Part shown: positions 54,202 through 62,192 of the stretch, piece by piece
Position numbering within the stretch: the stretch's first letter is position 1
How the letters are laid out: each line of letters starts with the position of its first letter
NCBI GenBank assembly: GCA_947450475.1
Contig: CANFVK010000008.1
Span: forward strand, 18,975-82,974
Direction of reading: 5' to 3'
Source: Bacteriovoracaceae bacterium
Lineage (GTDB): Bacteria; Bdellovibrionota; Bacteriovoracia; Bacteriovoracales; Bacteriovoracaceae
DNA length: 64,000 nt
Program-made: the position numbers and the translations under genes
Notes under the pieces: generated by a model
What the model was told of the DNA's origin: nothing
Databases searched by the model: none
The model's input: only the letters and a program-made list of their open reading frames with translations

Positions 54202-55449
54202 TTATGGAAGCAGCAGTGCTTCGAGAGCCACCGCTGTTGAAAATTGTGGTGAGTACCACTCAATTGTAATGGGGCCTAGTTTTGCGATAAAAAGTGAGTC
54301 TAGTGAACTTACAAAAGCAATACGGGAATTCACGCTAATTCCTTTCTTGAGACGAATCTCTAAAGCCTTAATCAAGCTTTTTATTTTTTGGGAACGAATA
54401 TCTATCGGCCACAGTTTTTTAAGTACAGAAATATATTCTGCCAATTCGGTGTAGTTTTTGGTTTGGGGCCTTAGCAGTAGAGATTGTGAAAATTCCAAGA
54501 CTTGCAATTTGGCATTTGCCATCGAACTGCTAAGACAAACATTTTTTTCTTGGTGATACATAGCTTTGGCATAAGCAGTAAAAAATTGTGAGGAACGATT
54601 ATACCAAACCTCACAACTTCTCGTGTTTCTATTGGCTATTGTTTGATTGATGAGTTGGCAGCTTTGCTCAAAACCTTCCAACGTTGATCCGGAAAGTTTC
54701 CCTAGCAGTGACTGATGGCTTATGAGTGCTGTAAGAATATTGAGATTGACCACGCAATCGACATCGTTTACCCCTTGAAAAATACGTGAGTTCTCATCTT
54801 CTGCTCGATCGCGATCAACCCAAGTTAAAAAAGCATTTGAGTTTGCGGGTTTCCATAAAAAATCATTTTTATATTGGACTCTACGATTTGAATCGGTAAA
54901 CATGCCAACCGTTTTTTCAAAAGATAAAAGATAGTCTGGATGTTTTTGTTCTTTGAGAAACCACATATAGACATTGGCACTTGCATCTAAGTCATTTGGA
55001 ACATTAAAGGCTTTTAAATAGCGGTAGGGGATATCAGCTGAAAAAGAGCGAATCCACTTGCCAGATGGCGTTTGTATCAGCGGCCAGTAAGCAATCGTAC
55101 CTGGCAGTTCGTTGCTTTTTTGAGCATCTTCTAAATAGAGATCTAGAAAACTGTTGGCTTCTTCAGTGATATTTTCAAAGTTAGGAAGCTGATAAATATC
55201 AGAAATATTTTTAATCGCCAGTAGGGTCTGAGTTGTCACAAAGCTATTGCTCTCAAGGCTTTTAATATTTGTCGCTTTAAATCGCGAAAAACTCGGCCAG
55301 CTACCTTTTGTGCGGATGACGGCGTTGTCTTTGATCTGAGTCGTCTCCAAGAAATGCCACATTTTTGCTTCCAATTCAGGAAGGGGCAGCTTGGCTTGAG
55401 CATTGCTCAGTAGCAACACTAAAAATGTAAAAACAAGACAATTTTTAAT
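54202..55449 (-). CDS. Secreted alpha-helical protein of unknown function
   Basis: About 415 residues from a proposed ATT start at 55449, or up to 450 if a TTG at 55554 is used. From the ATT a model signal peptide reads K-N then 'LVFTFLVLLLSNAQA/KLP'; GAGG lies exactly five bases upstream, while the TTG and internal GTGs have no ribosome site. The mature part is helical with repeated hairpins and acidic motifs ('NDLDASANVYMWF', 'NDVDCVVNLNIL'), recalling alpha/alpha-toroid proteins such as cyclase-like or glycan-active folds. No family is certain. It converges on the transpeptidase gene with 13 bases between. Confidence 0.5.
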   Translation of the reverse strand: MKNCLVFTFLVLLLSNAQAKLPLPELEAKMWHFLETTQIKDNAVIRTKGSWPSFSRFKATNIKSLESNSFVTTQTLLAIKNISDIYQLPNFENITEEANSFLDLYLEDAQKSNELPGTIAYWPLIQTPSGKWIRSFSADIPYRYLKAFNVPNDLDASANVYMWFLKEQKHPDYLLSFEKTVGMFTDSNRRVQYKNDFLWKPANSNAFLTWVDRDRAEDENSRIFQGVNDVDCVVNLNILTALISHQSLLGKLSGSTLEGFEQSCQLINQTIANRNTRSCEVWYNRSSQFFTAYAKAMYHQEKNVCLSSSMANAKLQVLEFSQSLLLRPQTKNYTELAEYISVLKKLWPIDIRSQKIKSLIKALEIRLKKGISVNSRIAFVSSLDSLFIAKLGPITIEWYSPQFSTAVALEALLLP

Positions 55450-55643
55450 ACGTACCTCAAATAAAATTCTAGCGAGAGCTAAATTAATTGAGCTCACTCT
55501 TTTTGTAAATGGAGCGAGTAAAAGCGAAACACTCACGTTAAGGATGCGAGTCAAAGGCTTATTGTTTCTATTGGTTTTAGATACTTAAGCTTTATATCAT
55601 AAACACTTTTAAAGTTTTATTTGAAAAAATCCGAATAACCGAG

Positions 55644-57371
55644 ATGATGAATAAGGTATTTTTGTTGCTATTTTTTTTATTTTCCCTAAATGCTTTTGCC
55701 ATCCAAAGACAAGCTGTCTGTTTCGAGAAAAAAAATGTGATAGCTCAAGGCCCGATCAATGATCTTTCATTGTCGGTTGAGCAAATTTCATGCTTCGCCT
55801 CTCGCCAGCAATATCAATGTGCCGATCTGGAAAAATCCAACCTTGAAGAAAAAACTAAAATAATTCAATGTGATCAATACTCTCTTAAGCAAAATAAGAT
55901 AACGGAAACAAAGCTATTTTATTGCGCTTTTAATGGATTGAAGATGAGTGCGGAGCAGTTGCTTGAGCTCGCAAAGCTTCCAGGCCTTATGGCAAAAGCT
56001 GTGTTGGTCAGCTTAAAAGAATCACAAGAATGCTCGAGCAATCTTAATAAAAAACGAGAATTATTAAATGCCTTCAATCTGAGCATCTCGGATAAACGTT
56101 TTGAGCTTGAAGAAAGTTTTTTAGGACGAAGCTTTGAAGACATGTCCTGCACCCAGCTCGAGCAGTTGATACATGCTCGTTACGACAATTATAATCAGCA
56201 AATTTATCGTGAAATGATCTCCGCAAAAACTGCAGGTAAGCCTTATAAAAATGTTGAAGAATATGAACAGAAAAACTCAAGTTTAATAAGAGATATTAAT
56301 CAGGCACTGAATTTGGCCAAGATCTCCTATGAGTGTTATACCCCAAAAATTAAAGCAGAGATGCTTTGTGCGGCCGTGACAAGCCTGATTACAGACATGG
56401 CGCTTGGAGCAGGAGTTACCAAAGCCGCAATGGCCATTAAGCGTGTCGTGAAAGCTAAAAACGCTGTCGCAACTACCAGCAAGATTGAACTCACAAGTGA
56501 GGCCATCAAAGAAAATAATGAAGCACCCGTTATGGCATTTAGGCCAGAGTGGATGCGCTCAAATAAAATGACCGGAGAGTATAGACAAATATTGAAATCC
56601 TGGAAGCCAGCTTCGAGTAAGGCCCGTGCTCTATCAGAGCAGATTGCTTATAAACAGATGAATGAGCTGGGTTTAAAAAGTTTTTCTTTTACAGTAAAAG
56701 CTGAAAGCCTTCCGGCATCGAGCGCAATATCAGAAACCGCTTTAAAAAATCCTCAAATGGCAGAGTACCTTAAGAAAATGAATGAGGCTGGCTTTGAGCT
56801 TAGAATAAATCCTCATATGGCGGTAGATAGTGACTACGGTGCAACTTTGGGGCGTTTTAATCCTCCCTTGAAGGCGATAGAGATTCTTCCAAACGCGACC
56901 TGGGAAGTTTTTCAACATGAATATCAGCATATGGTTTTTTATAATTTAGGATTAAGAACCCATGTTCTTGCAACAGATGCTATGACCTCAGCAGAGAAAA
57001 AAATCGTTTCTCGCGCTGCAGATCTTTACAAGAAAGGATTTAAGTCCCTCGCTGTCGATGAAACCATGGCGGTAGAAGCAGAAATTAAAACTCTCTACAA
57101 AATGGGATATACTCCCTGGAGTGGACCAGTTTATGAAGCACGAAAATACGCTTGGAGTTTTCAGGAAAAAGATGTGGCAAAAGGGTTTGCCAATTCGAGT
57201 GAAGCAACTAAGATCGCTTTCAAAAAAGTGGCACTTAATCCTTACGTTGTTCGCACCGCCCTCGGACTAAGTACCGGTACGGCCATTTATTATAATGAAA
57301 AAGAAGAAAAGATTATAACCATTGATGAAAAAGGCAATGCTAAAAAATTTAGAATCGATGAAATGAAATAA
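55644..57371 (+). CDS. Secreted HExxH putative metalloprotease
   Basis: A 575-residue exported protein (signal to about residue 19, AFA/IQ). The first 230 residues are Cys-rich and helical. A hydrophobic, Gly/Ala-rich segment (about 236-266, 'CAAVTSLITDMALGAGV') follows. In the C-terminal half 'FQHEYQHMVF' gives a zinc motif HExxH (His425, Glu426, His429), with Glu473, Glu478 or Glu480 in 'DETMAVEAE' as possible third ligand. The layout, with a hydrophobic region ahead of a C-terminal hydrolase, resembles secreted toxins. It may act on targets outside the cell; no immunity gene is visible. Confidence 0.55.
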   Translation: MMNKVFLLLFFLFSLNAFAIQRQAVCFEKKNVIAQGPINDLSLSVEQISCFASRQQYQCADLEKSNLEEKTKIIQCDQYSLKQNKITETKLFYCAFNGLKMSAEQLLELAKLPGLMAKAVLVSLKESQECSSNLNKKRELLNAFNLSISDKRFELEESFLGRSFEDMSCTQLEQLIHARYDNYNQQIYREMISAKTAGKPYKNVEEYEQKNSSLIRDINQALNLAKISYECYTPKIKAEMLCAAVTSLITDMALGAGVTKAAMAIKRVVKAKNAVATTSKIELTSEAIKENNEAPVMAFRPEWMRSNKMTGEYRQILKSWKPASSKARALSEQIAYKQMNELGLKSFSFTVKAESLPASSAISETALKNPQMAEYLKKMNEAGFELRINPHMAVDSDYGATLGRFNPPLKAIEILPNATWEVFQHEYQHMVFYNLGLRTHVLATDAMTSAEKKIVSRAADLYKKGFKSLAVDETMAVEAEIKTLYKMGYTPWSGPVYEARKYAWSFQEKDVAKGFANSSEATKIAFKKVALNPYVVRTALGLSTGTAIYYNEKEEKIITIDEKGNAKKFRIDEMK

Positions 57372-57445
57372 AGGTTCCAGCAGACTTGCATGACGCAAGT
57401 GATTTTGGCTAATCTACTCAGGTTAAATTTTATCAGGGATTGATG

Positions 57446-58237
57446 ATGAGAATGCTCGTATGCTTATTTGCGATTTTTTATTATTCGACAAAGTTTTGTT
57501 TTGCTAATTACGATTTCCCCCAAATTGTAGGAGGAGCAGAGGTTGATCCTAAAAAAACGGATACCAGTTATATAGTGAGTTTCACTGGAGGATGTGCCGG
57601 AAGTATTATTGCTGAAAAATGGATTTTAACCGCGGCTCATTGTGAAAAAATTTTTGCCGATGGTATCACTGGTGGCAACGTAAAACTTAACCCAAGACAT
57701 CGTATCACTTTGAAAATGAAAAAATATTATCTTCACCCAGGTTTTATGAAAATGGAATGGGGATCAATTAACGATTTTGCCCTTATTGAATTAGAAAAAC
57801 CAATTGATTTTAAAGTTCAAAAAAAATTGGGAAAAATAGAACGACTCTCTCCCGCTCAAGAAAACGATGGATTAATTAATGAGGGAGTTATCGTTAGTGT
57901 TTATGGATGGGGAGCCAAAAGAGAAGGAGGTTGGGGAGCAGACACTCTGATGGAAATCAATATACCCATTGTAAGCCGGGAAAGGGCCAATATTTCTTAT
58001 GAAGGAAAAATAGATCAAACGATGATAGCCGCCGGCCTAGATACTGGAGGTAAAGATTCATGCCAAGGAGATAGTGGTTCACCAATGGTTGTCTTTGATC
58101 AGGCTAGTAAAAAATCTATTTTGGCCGGTCTGGTTAGTTTTGGACATGGTTGTGCTCGTCCAAAATTTTATGGAATTTATTCCAATGTTGCTTCGGCCAA
58201 TAATTGGATTAACGAAATAATGAAACAGTCAAAGTAA
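57446..58237 (+). CDS. Secreted trypsin-like serine protease
   Basis: About 263 residues (S1 family). After a signal peptide the sequence 'PQIVGGAEVDP' gives the zymogen-type N-terminus (IVGG). The catalytic triad is present: His in 'LTAAHC', Asp in 'NDFALIEL' and Ser in 'GDSGSP'. The Asp in 'GGKDSCQGDSG' six residues before Ser predicts trypsin-like preference for Arg/Lys. The start is one of several ATGs after AGGGA; 57446 has the best spacing (six bases). Such proteases are frequent in predatory bacteria. Confidence 0.9.
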   Translation: MRMLVCLFAIFYYSTKFCFANYDFPQIVGGAEVDPKKTDTSYIVSFTGGCAGSIIAEKWILTAAHCEKIFADGITGGNVKLNPRHRITLKMKKYYLHPGFMKMEWGSINDFALIELEKPIDFKVQKKLGKIERLSPAQENDGLINEGVIVSVYGWGAKREGGWGADTLMEINIPIVSRERANISYEGKIDQTMIAAGLDTGGKDSCQGDSGSPMVVFDQASKKSILAGLVSFGHGCARPKFYGIYSNVASANNWINEIMKQSK

Positions 58238-58317
58238 AGGGATCTATTTATCTTCTATCATTATTTTGTTTTTAAGATTCGAAAAAAAGAATAATAATTT
58301 TTTTGTGGAGTCTAGAT

Positions 58318-59646
58318 ATGCAGCAAGACCAATCAACAACATTAAATAAAAGTCTTGGACCATTGCTTCTTTGGGGGCTAGGTGTGGGCTATGTAATTTC
58401 CGGAATGTATTTCGGATGGAATTTAGGACTTCCAGAAGGAGGCACTCTTGGATTGGCGATCTCAACTTTTTTTATCACTTTAATGTACATTTTTTTTACT
58501 TTTAGCTATACCGAACTTGCCTGCGCAATTCCGAAGGCCGGAGGAGCTTTTGATTACGCTAATCGCGCTTTAGGCAAAAATCTTGGCTTTTTAGCAGGCG
58601 TGGCACAGCTTATTGAGTTTGTATTTGCACCCCCGGCAATAGCTTTTGCGATTGGTGCCTACTTTCATGAATTTTTTCCTTCAATTCCAATAAATGTAAT
58701 TGCCATTTTTGCTTTTTTTTTATTTACCACTCTAAATATTTCTGGGATTAAAGCCGCTGCCAGTTTTGAGTTGTTTATTACGGTCTTTGCCGTTTTTGAG
58801 CTATTGATATTTGCCGGAGTCACTCTTCCTCACTTCCAATTAAGACATTTAACCATCAATGCATTTCCTCATGGTGTAAAAGGTATATTTACGTCTATTC
58901 CGTTTGCAATTTGGTTTTATCTTGGAATAGAAGGAGTCGCCAATGTCGCAGAAGAAACTATCAATCCTCAAAAAAATGTATCCATTGGCTTTGGGTCTGC
59001 GATAATTACTTTAGTCATTTTATGCTTTTTAACTTTCACTGCCTCAATTGGAGTGGCCGGTTGGGAAGCGATCGTTTACGCAGTACCTGGTGCCGCACCT
59101 TCAGATTCACCGCTTCCTCTTGCTCTTTCTCACATTGTTGGCAAAGACAATTTTCTCTATCACTTACTTTTAACTATTGGTCTTTTTGGTTTAGTGGCAT
59201 CTTTTCATGGTTTGATTTTGGCAGCAGGGAGAGTCACTTTAGAGTTTGGACGAGTGGGTTATTTGCCAAAAATATTAGGAACTACTCATCGCCGTTTCCA
59301 TACTCCTGCCGCCGCTTTAATACTCAATATGATTGTGGGTATTGTTGCACTACTTACTGGAAAAACCGCTGAGATTATCACCATTGCTTGTTTTGGTGCC
59401 ATCGTTTTATATATTTTATCTCTCATTACTTTTTTTAAATTAAGAAAAGATGAGCCCCAACTTCATCGTCCCTTCAAAGCACAATTTTATCCTTACGCTC
59501 AAGCCTTCGCTTTAGTTATTGCTTTGATAAGCTTAGTTTCTATGCTCATTTTTAATCTAATGCTCGGTGGAATATTTATCACACTTTTAATCTTAGCTTT
59601 TGCCTGGTTTAAATTTTTTGTTAAACCAAGCTCAATGATAAAATGA
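58318..59646 (+). CDS. Ethanolamine-type amino acid permease
   Basis: A 442-residue APC-superfamily permease with about twelve membrane segments. 'GPLLLWGLGVGYVISG', 'GWNLGLPEGG', 'SYTELACAIPKAGGAFDYA', 'EFVFAPPAIAFAIGAYF' and 'GIEGVANVAEE' are close to ethanolamine permeases. ATG at 58318 follows GTGGAG; an in-frame GTG lies 15 bases earlier in that same site. It probably brings in ethanolamine, for example from phosphatidylethanolamine of digested cells. No ethanolamine ammonia-lyase is in the window. It overlaps the rhomboid gene by four bases. Confidence 0.85.
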   Translation: MQQDQSTTLNKSLGPLLLWGLGVGYVISGMYFGWNLGLPEGGTLGLAISTFFITLMYIFFTFSYTELACAIPKAGGAFDYANRALGKNLGFLAGVAQLIEFVFAPPAIAFAIGAYFHEFFPSIPINVIAIFAFFLFTTLNISGIKAAASFELFITVFAVFELLIFAGVTLPHFQLRHLTINAFPHGVKGIFTSIPFAIWFYLGIEGVANVAEETINPQKNVSIGFGSAIITLVILCFLTFTASIGVAGWEAIVYAVPGAAPSDSPLPLALSHIVGKDNFLYHLLLTIGLFGLVASFHGLILAAGRVTLEFGRVGYLPKILGTTHRRFHTPAAALILNMIVGIVALLTGKTAEIITIACFGAIVLYILSLITFFKLRKDEPQLHRPFKAQFYPYAQAFALVIALISLVSMLIFNLMLGGIFITLLILAFAWFKFFVKPSSMIK

Positions 59647-60335
59647 AAATAATAAAAATGCTTAAAAGCAATATGGTGACTCGAAAAGCGAATAAACGTG
59701 CTCTTCTTTGGACCATAAGTTTAGTGGTAATGATTCAATTAATAAATATTATCTATAGCTTTAATCTATTTAAACTTGCACCTTTTTTTGAAGCTTCAGG
59801 TGACAAGGTTTTCGAACAGCAAGAATATTATCGACTATGGACGACCTTATTTGTTCATGCTGACTTTGCTCATCTTGGTAACAATGTTTTTTTATTTATC
59901 CCTTTTTGTTATTTCCTCATCGGACATTTTGAACTTTTGCTTTTTCCCATCACTGGTTTTTTAGTTGGGGGATTGACCAATTTTATTGTTTTAAAAACAA
60001 TGCCTTCACAAGTAACCCTAATTGGACTTTCCGGTGTTGTGTATTGGATGGGAGCTACTTATATAACTTTAAGTTTTTTTATTGAAAGACGGGATAAGAT
60101 TTTTAAGCGATTCATACGATACAGCGCAGTTATGATTATTTTATTTTTTCCAACTGTGATTTTGGAACATGTAAGTTATTTATCACATGCTCTCGGGTTC
60201 CTCTTTGGTATTTTAACGGCGGTATTTTATTATTTGATTCGCAAACAATACATTTTGAGTGCGGAAGAATATGAATATTTTATCGAGGATGATGAAGACA
60301 TCTTAGAGATAGAAAAAGATTCAGACATTTTATAA
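59643..60335 (+). CDS. Rhomboid-family intramembrane protease
   Basis: A 230-residue membrane protein with six helices. Rhomboid motifs: 'RLWTTLFVHADFAHLGNN' (His77 to Asn81, HxxxN type), the nucleophile in 'LIGLSGVV' (Ser130) and the base in 'LSHALGF' (His182). Members cut membrane proteins within the bilayer. The C-terminal tail is strongly acidic ('EDDEDILEIEKDSD'). Coupling by ATGA to the permease is odd and may mean regulation of it. Confidence 0.82.
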   Translation: MKIIKMLKSNMVTRKANKRALLWTISLVVMIQLINIIYSFNLFKLAPFFEASGDKVFEQQEYYRLWTTLFVHADFAHLGNNVFLFIPFCYFLIGHFELLLFPITGFLVGGLTNFIVLKTMPSQVTLIGLSGVVYWMGATYITLSFFIERRDKIFKRFIRYSAVMIILFFPTVILEHVSYLSHALGFLFGILTAVFYYLIRKQYILSAEEYEYFIEDDEDILEIEKDSDIL

Positions 60336-60342
60336 ATTTTTC

Positions 60343-60792
60343 TTACGCCAATAACTTTTCAATCATTTCTTTTAAATGGGGATAATTAGCGATCAGTAAG
60401 TTTTTATCGCCCATTTCAAAATCAGCGAATTGAAATGCTGGGGCCACAGTGCAACCTGTAAGAGCATAAGTAGAATTTTCTGGAAGATAGGCGCCAAACC
60501 AAGTATGCGCCCTCACGACGTATTGAACGTTTTCATTATTTAGAAGCGTTTCTTTTAAAGCGCCTTCTTTAGTTATTTCTACGATCATAAGGCCGTCACC
60601 GCCATAAAAGTGCCACATTTCATCTGACTTAATTCTATGAAGACTTGATTTTTGTCCTTTATTTAAAAGATAAAAAATTCCGGTTGAAAATTCAGATCTA
60701 TGGGTTTCTCGATAGAATCCTCCTTCGGGGTGAGGGTGAAGTGCTAAACGATTAACTATGTCTTCGACCTTATCTTGAATTAAATCCTTCAT
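60343..60792 (-). CDS. DUF985-type cupin protein
   Basis: A 149-residue single-domain cupin. 'LALHPHPEGGFYRETHRS', 'SSLHRIKSDEMWHFYGG' and 'RAHTWFGAYLPE' follow the DUF985 pattern, with His and Glu residues for a metal. The reaction is unknown. It converges on the rhomboid gene with a seven-base gap. Confidence 0.85.
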   Translation of the reverse strand: MKDLIQDKVEDIVNRLALHPHPEGGFYRETHRSEFSTGIFYLLNKGQKSSLHRIKSDEMWHFYGGDGLMIVEITKEGALKETLLNNENVQYVVRAHTWFGAYLPENSTYALTGCTVAPAFQFADFEMGDKNLLIANYPHLKEMIEKLLA

Positions 60793-60846
60793 GAGCGACC
60801 TGCAATAATTTAAGCTTATAAATGAATGAAATATTTGATTTTCTAA

Positions 60847-60921
60847 TGGAGCGGATTACAAGGATTGAACTTGCGACCTTCTCGATGGCAACGAGACGCT
60901 CTACCACTGAGCTAAATCCGC
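60847..60921 (-). tRNA. tRNA-Gly (GCC)
   Basis: A complete cloverleaf on the minus strand: acceptor GCGGATT/AATCCGC, D stem GCTC/GAGC, anticodon stem TCTCG/CGAGA with loop TTGCCAT (anticodon GCC), T stem GCAAG/CTTGT with loop TTCAATC. The 3' CCA is encoded in the genome. Confidence 0.95.
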
Positions 60922-60993
60922 ATAGATATTTAACGGTGATATTAAAGACTTAACCAAAAGAAGTCAACGGCTTTGTCAGCTGAGGCGTTGCGT

Positions 60994-61941
60994 CTATTTC
61001 ATTTTAGGGTGTTGAAAATGCAAGCGGCGGTCGCAACCATAAGAGATGGTGCTCTGATCAACTTGGATTTGTCCCACTTTTGTCCAGGCACTTGAATTAA
61101 TTTTTTTCGAGTCATCATTGACTAAAATATTAAAGGTAATGGGCTGGACGTGATTTTTTTGCAAGTTGATTTCATCTCGAAAGTCGATATCGTCATTTCG
61201 CTCCACACTTTTATCTGTCTCGAGCATCATATATTTTGGAGTAACAATTTTTTCTCCGGTCATTAATCCGGCCTCTGAAATTGGATAAACTGGGCGATAT
61301 CCCGGATTGGAGTCAATGCCCTTAAAAATATTAAAAATTTTAAAAGCTAATCCCAGCACGCTCAATCGAAAACCTAAGCGAGGGTTGTTAGTCATTTTTG
61401 TATCTAGGTAATGATTGGTTTGTTTTCCCATGAGAACATCAACTAAAAAGAAATTTGCGGTCTTCACTATTTGATCTGGGTTCATGGTAGGAAAGATTTT
61501 ACCAGCAAAACCAAAGCTTCTTGCCTTGCCGCGCTCAGTTTCATTCAGAGCTGTCGATGCCCGTCCAATAAATAATCCCCGCGAGCCTTGTTTAAAATAG
61601 CCACTATAAGGTGAGGCTTCAGTGATACTCCAGACCCCGGCAAAGCAGGCTCCGTTTGAGTGAACTAGTTTTTCTAAGCGTGGATAATAGTCATTGCTAT
61701 CGTTGAGAGTGCGATTGGCGCGATCGAGTAAGCGGTTGACTCCATCTACGATAAAGCGCGAGGCATTCACTTGGTAGTGGGGGAGTTCTCCATGATCGTA
61801 TACTTGCATTTCATCATTGATATGAGCTTCATTGCTGGCGGGGTTGGCCCCAAAAACCACCGTTTTGACTTCATTAAAACTTGAATCAGCAAAACTTCGT
61901 GAACTGATGAAGAGACAAATAAGTATTGCTAGATGTTTCAT
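60994..61941 (-). CDS. Secreted catalase-like heme protein
   Basis: A 315-residue protein with a signal peptide (SFA/DS). Its core matches the catalase fold: 'LVHSNGACFAGVW' (His94, like the distal His), 'SPYSGYFKQGSRGLFIGRAST', 'RSFGFAGKIF' and 'TANFFLVD' (Asn163, like the distal Asn). The end 'WTKVGQI', 'CDRRLHFQHP' matches catalase-related proteins. The usual proximal Tyr cannot be placed with confidence. It is shorter than true catalases and exported, so a peroxidase or catalase-like defence role is likely but unproved. Confidence 0.65.
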   Translation of the reverse strand: MKHLAILICLFISSRSFADSSFNEVKTVVFGANPASNEAHINDEMQVYDHGELPHYQVNASRFIVDGVNRLLDRANRTLNDSNDYYPRLEKLVHSNGACFAGVWSITEASPYSGYFKQGSRGLFIGRASTALNETERGKARSFGFAGKIFPTMNPDQIVKTANFFLVDVLMGKQTNHYLDTKMTNNPRLGFRLSVLGLAFKIFNIFKGIDSNPGYRPVYPISEAGLMTGEKIVTPKYMMLETDKSVERNDDIDFRDEINLQKNHVQPITFNILVNDDSKKINSSAWTKVGQIQVDQSTISYGCDRRLHFQHPKMK

Positions 61942-62117
61942 TGATGATCCCTGGAAGTAGCTGACAATTAGCGTGCACTATGCCTGTAATCATGGACTAA
62001 ATCTAGCAAGAAGTGCTTAGGCAAAAGCTTTTGGTTTAAGTCGCCCCAAATATTGGTCGACTTGGTAAATTATGAATGTGCAGTTTTATATGTTTACAGC
62101 AGGTTAAGTCCTTAAAA

Positions 62118-62145
62118 TTCAATTCGGACTAAATGTATTTATAAT
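62118..62145 (+). promoter_or_regulatory. Weak promoter of the repeat lipoprotein
   Basis: A perfect TATAAT (62140-62145) lies 16 bases after TTCAAT (62118-62123). The -35 box is poor. The predicted start is about 40 bases before the GTG at 62193. Confidence 0.35.
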
Positions 62146-62192
62146 AAAGTCGATAGGTATTTATCCTTTTGTAATGAATTGGAGTGTACCAA

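Noticed and set aside
58911..59372. Open frame of 153 codons
   Set aside because: It lies in another frame within the well-supported ethanolamine-type permease gene and has odd composition rich in Ser, Cys and Trp.
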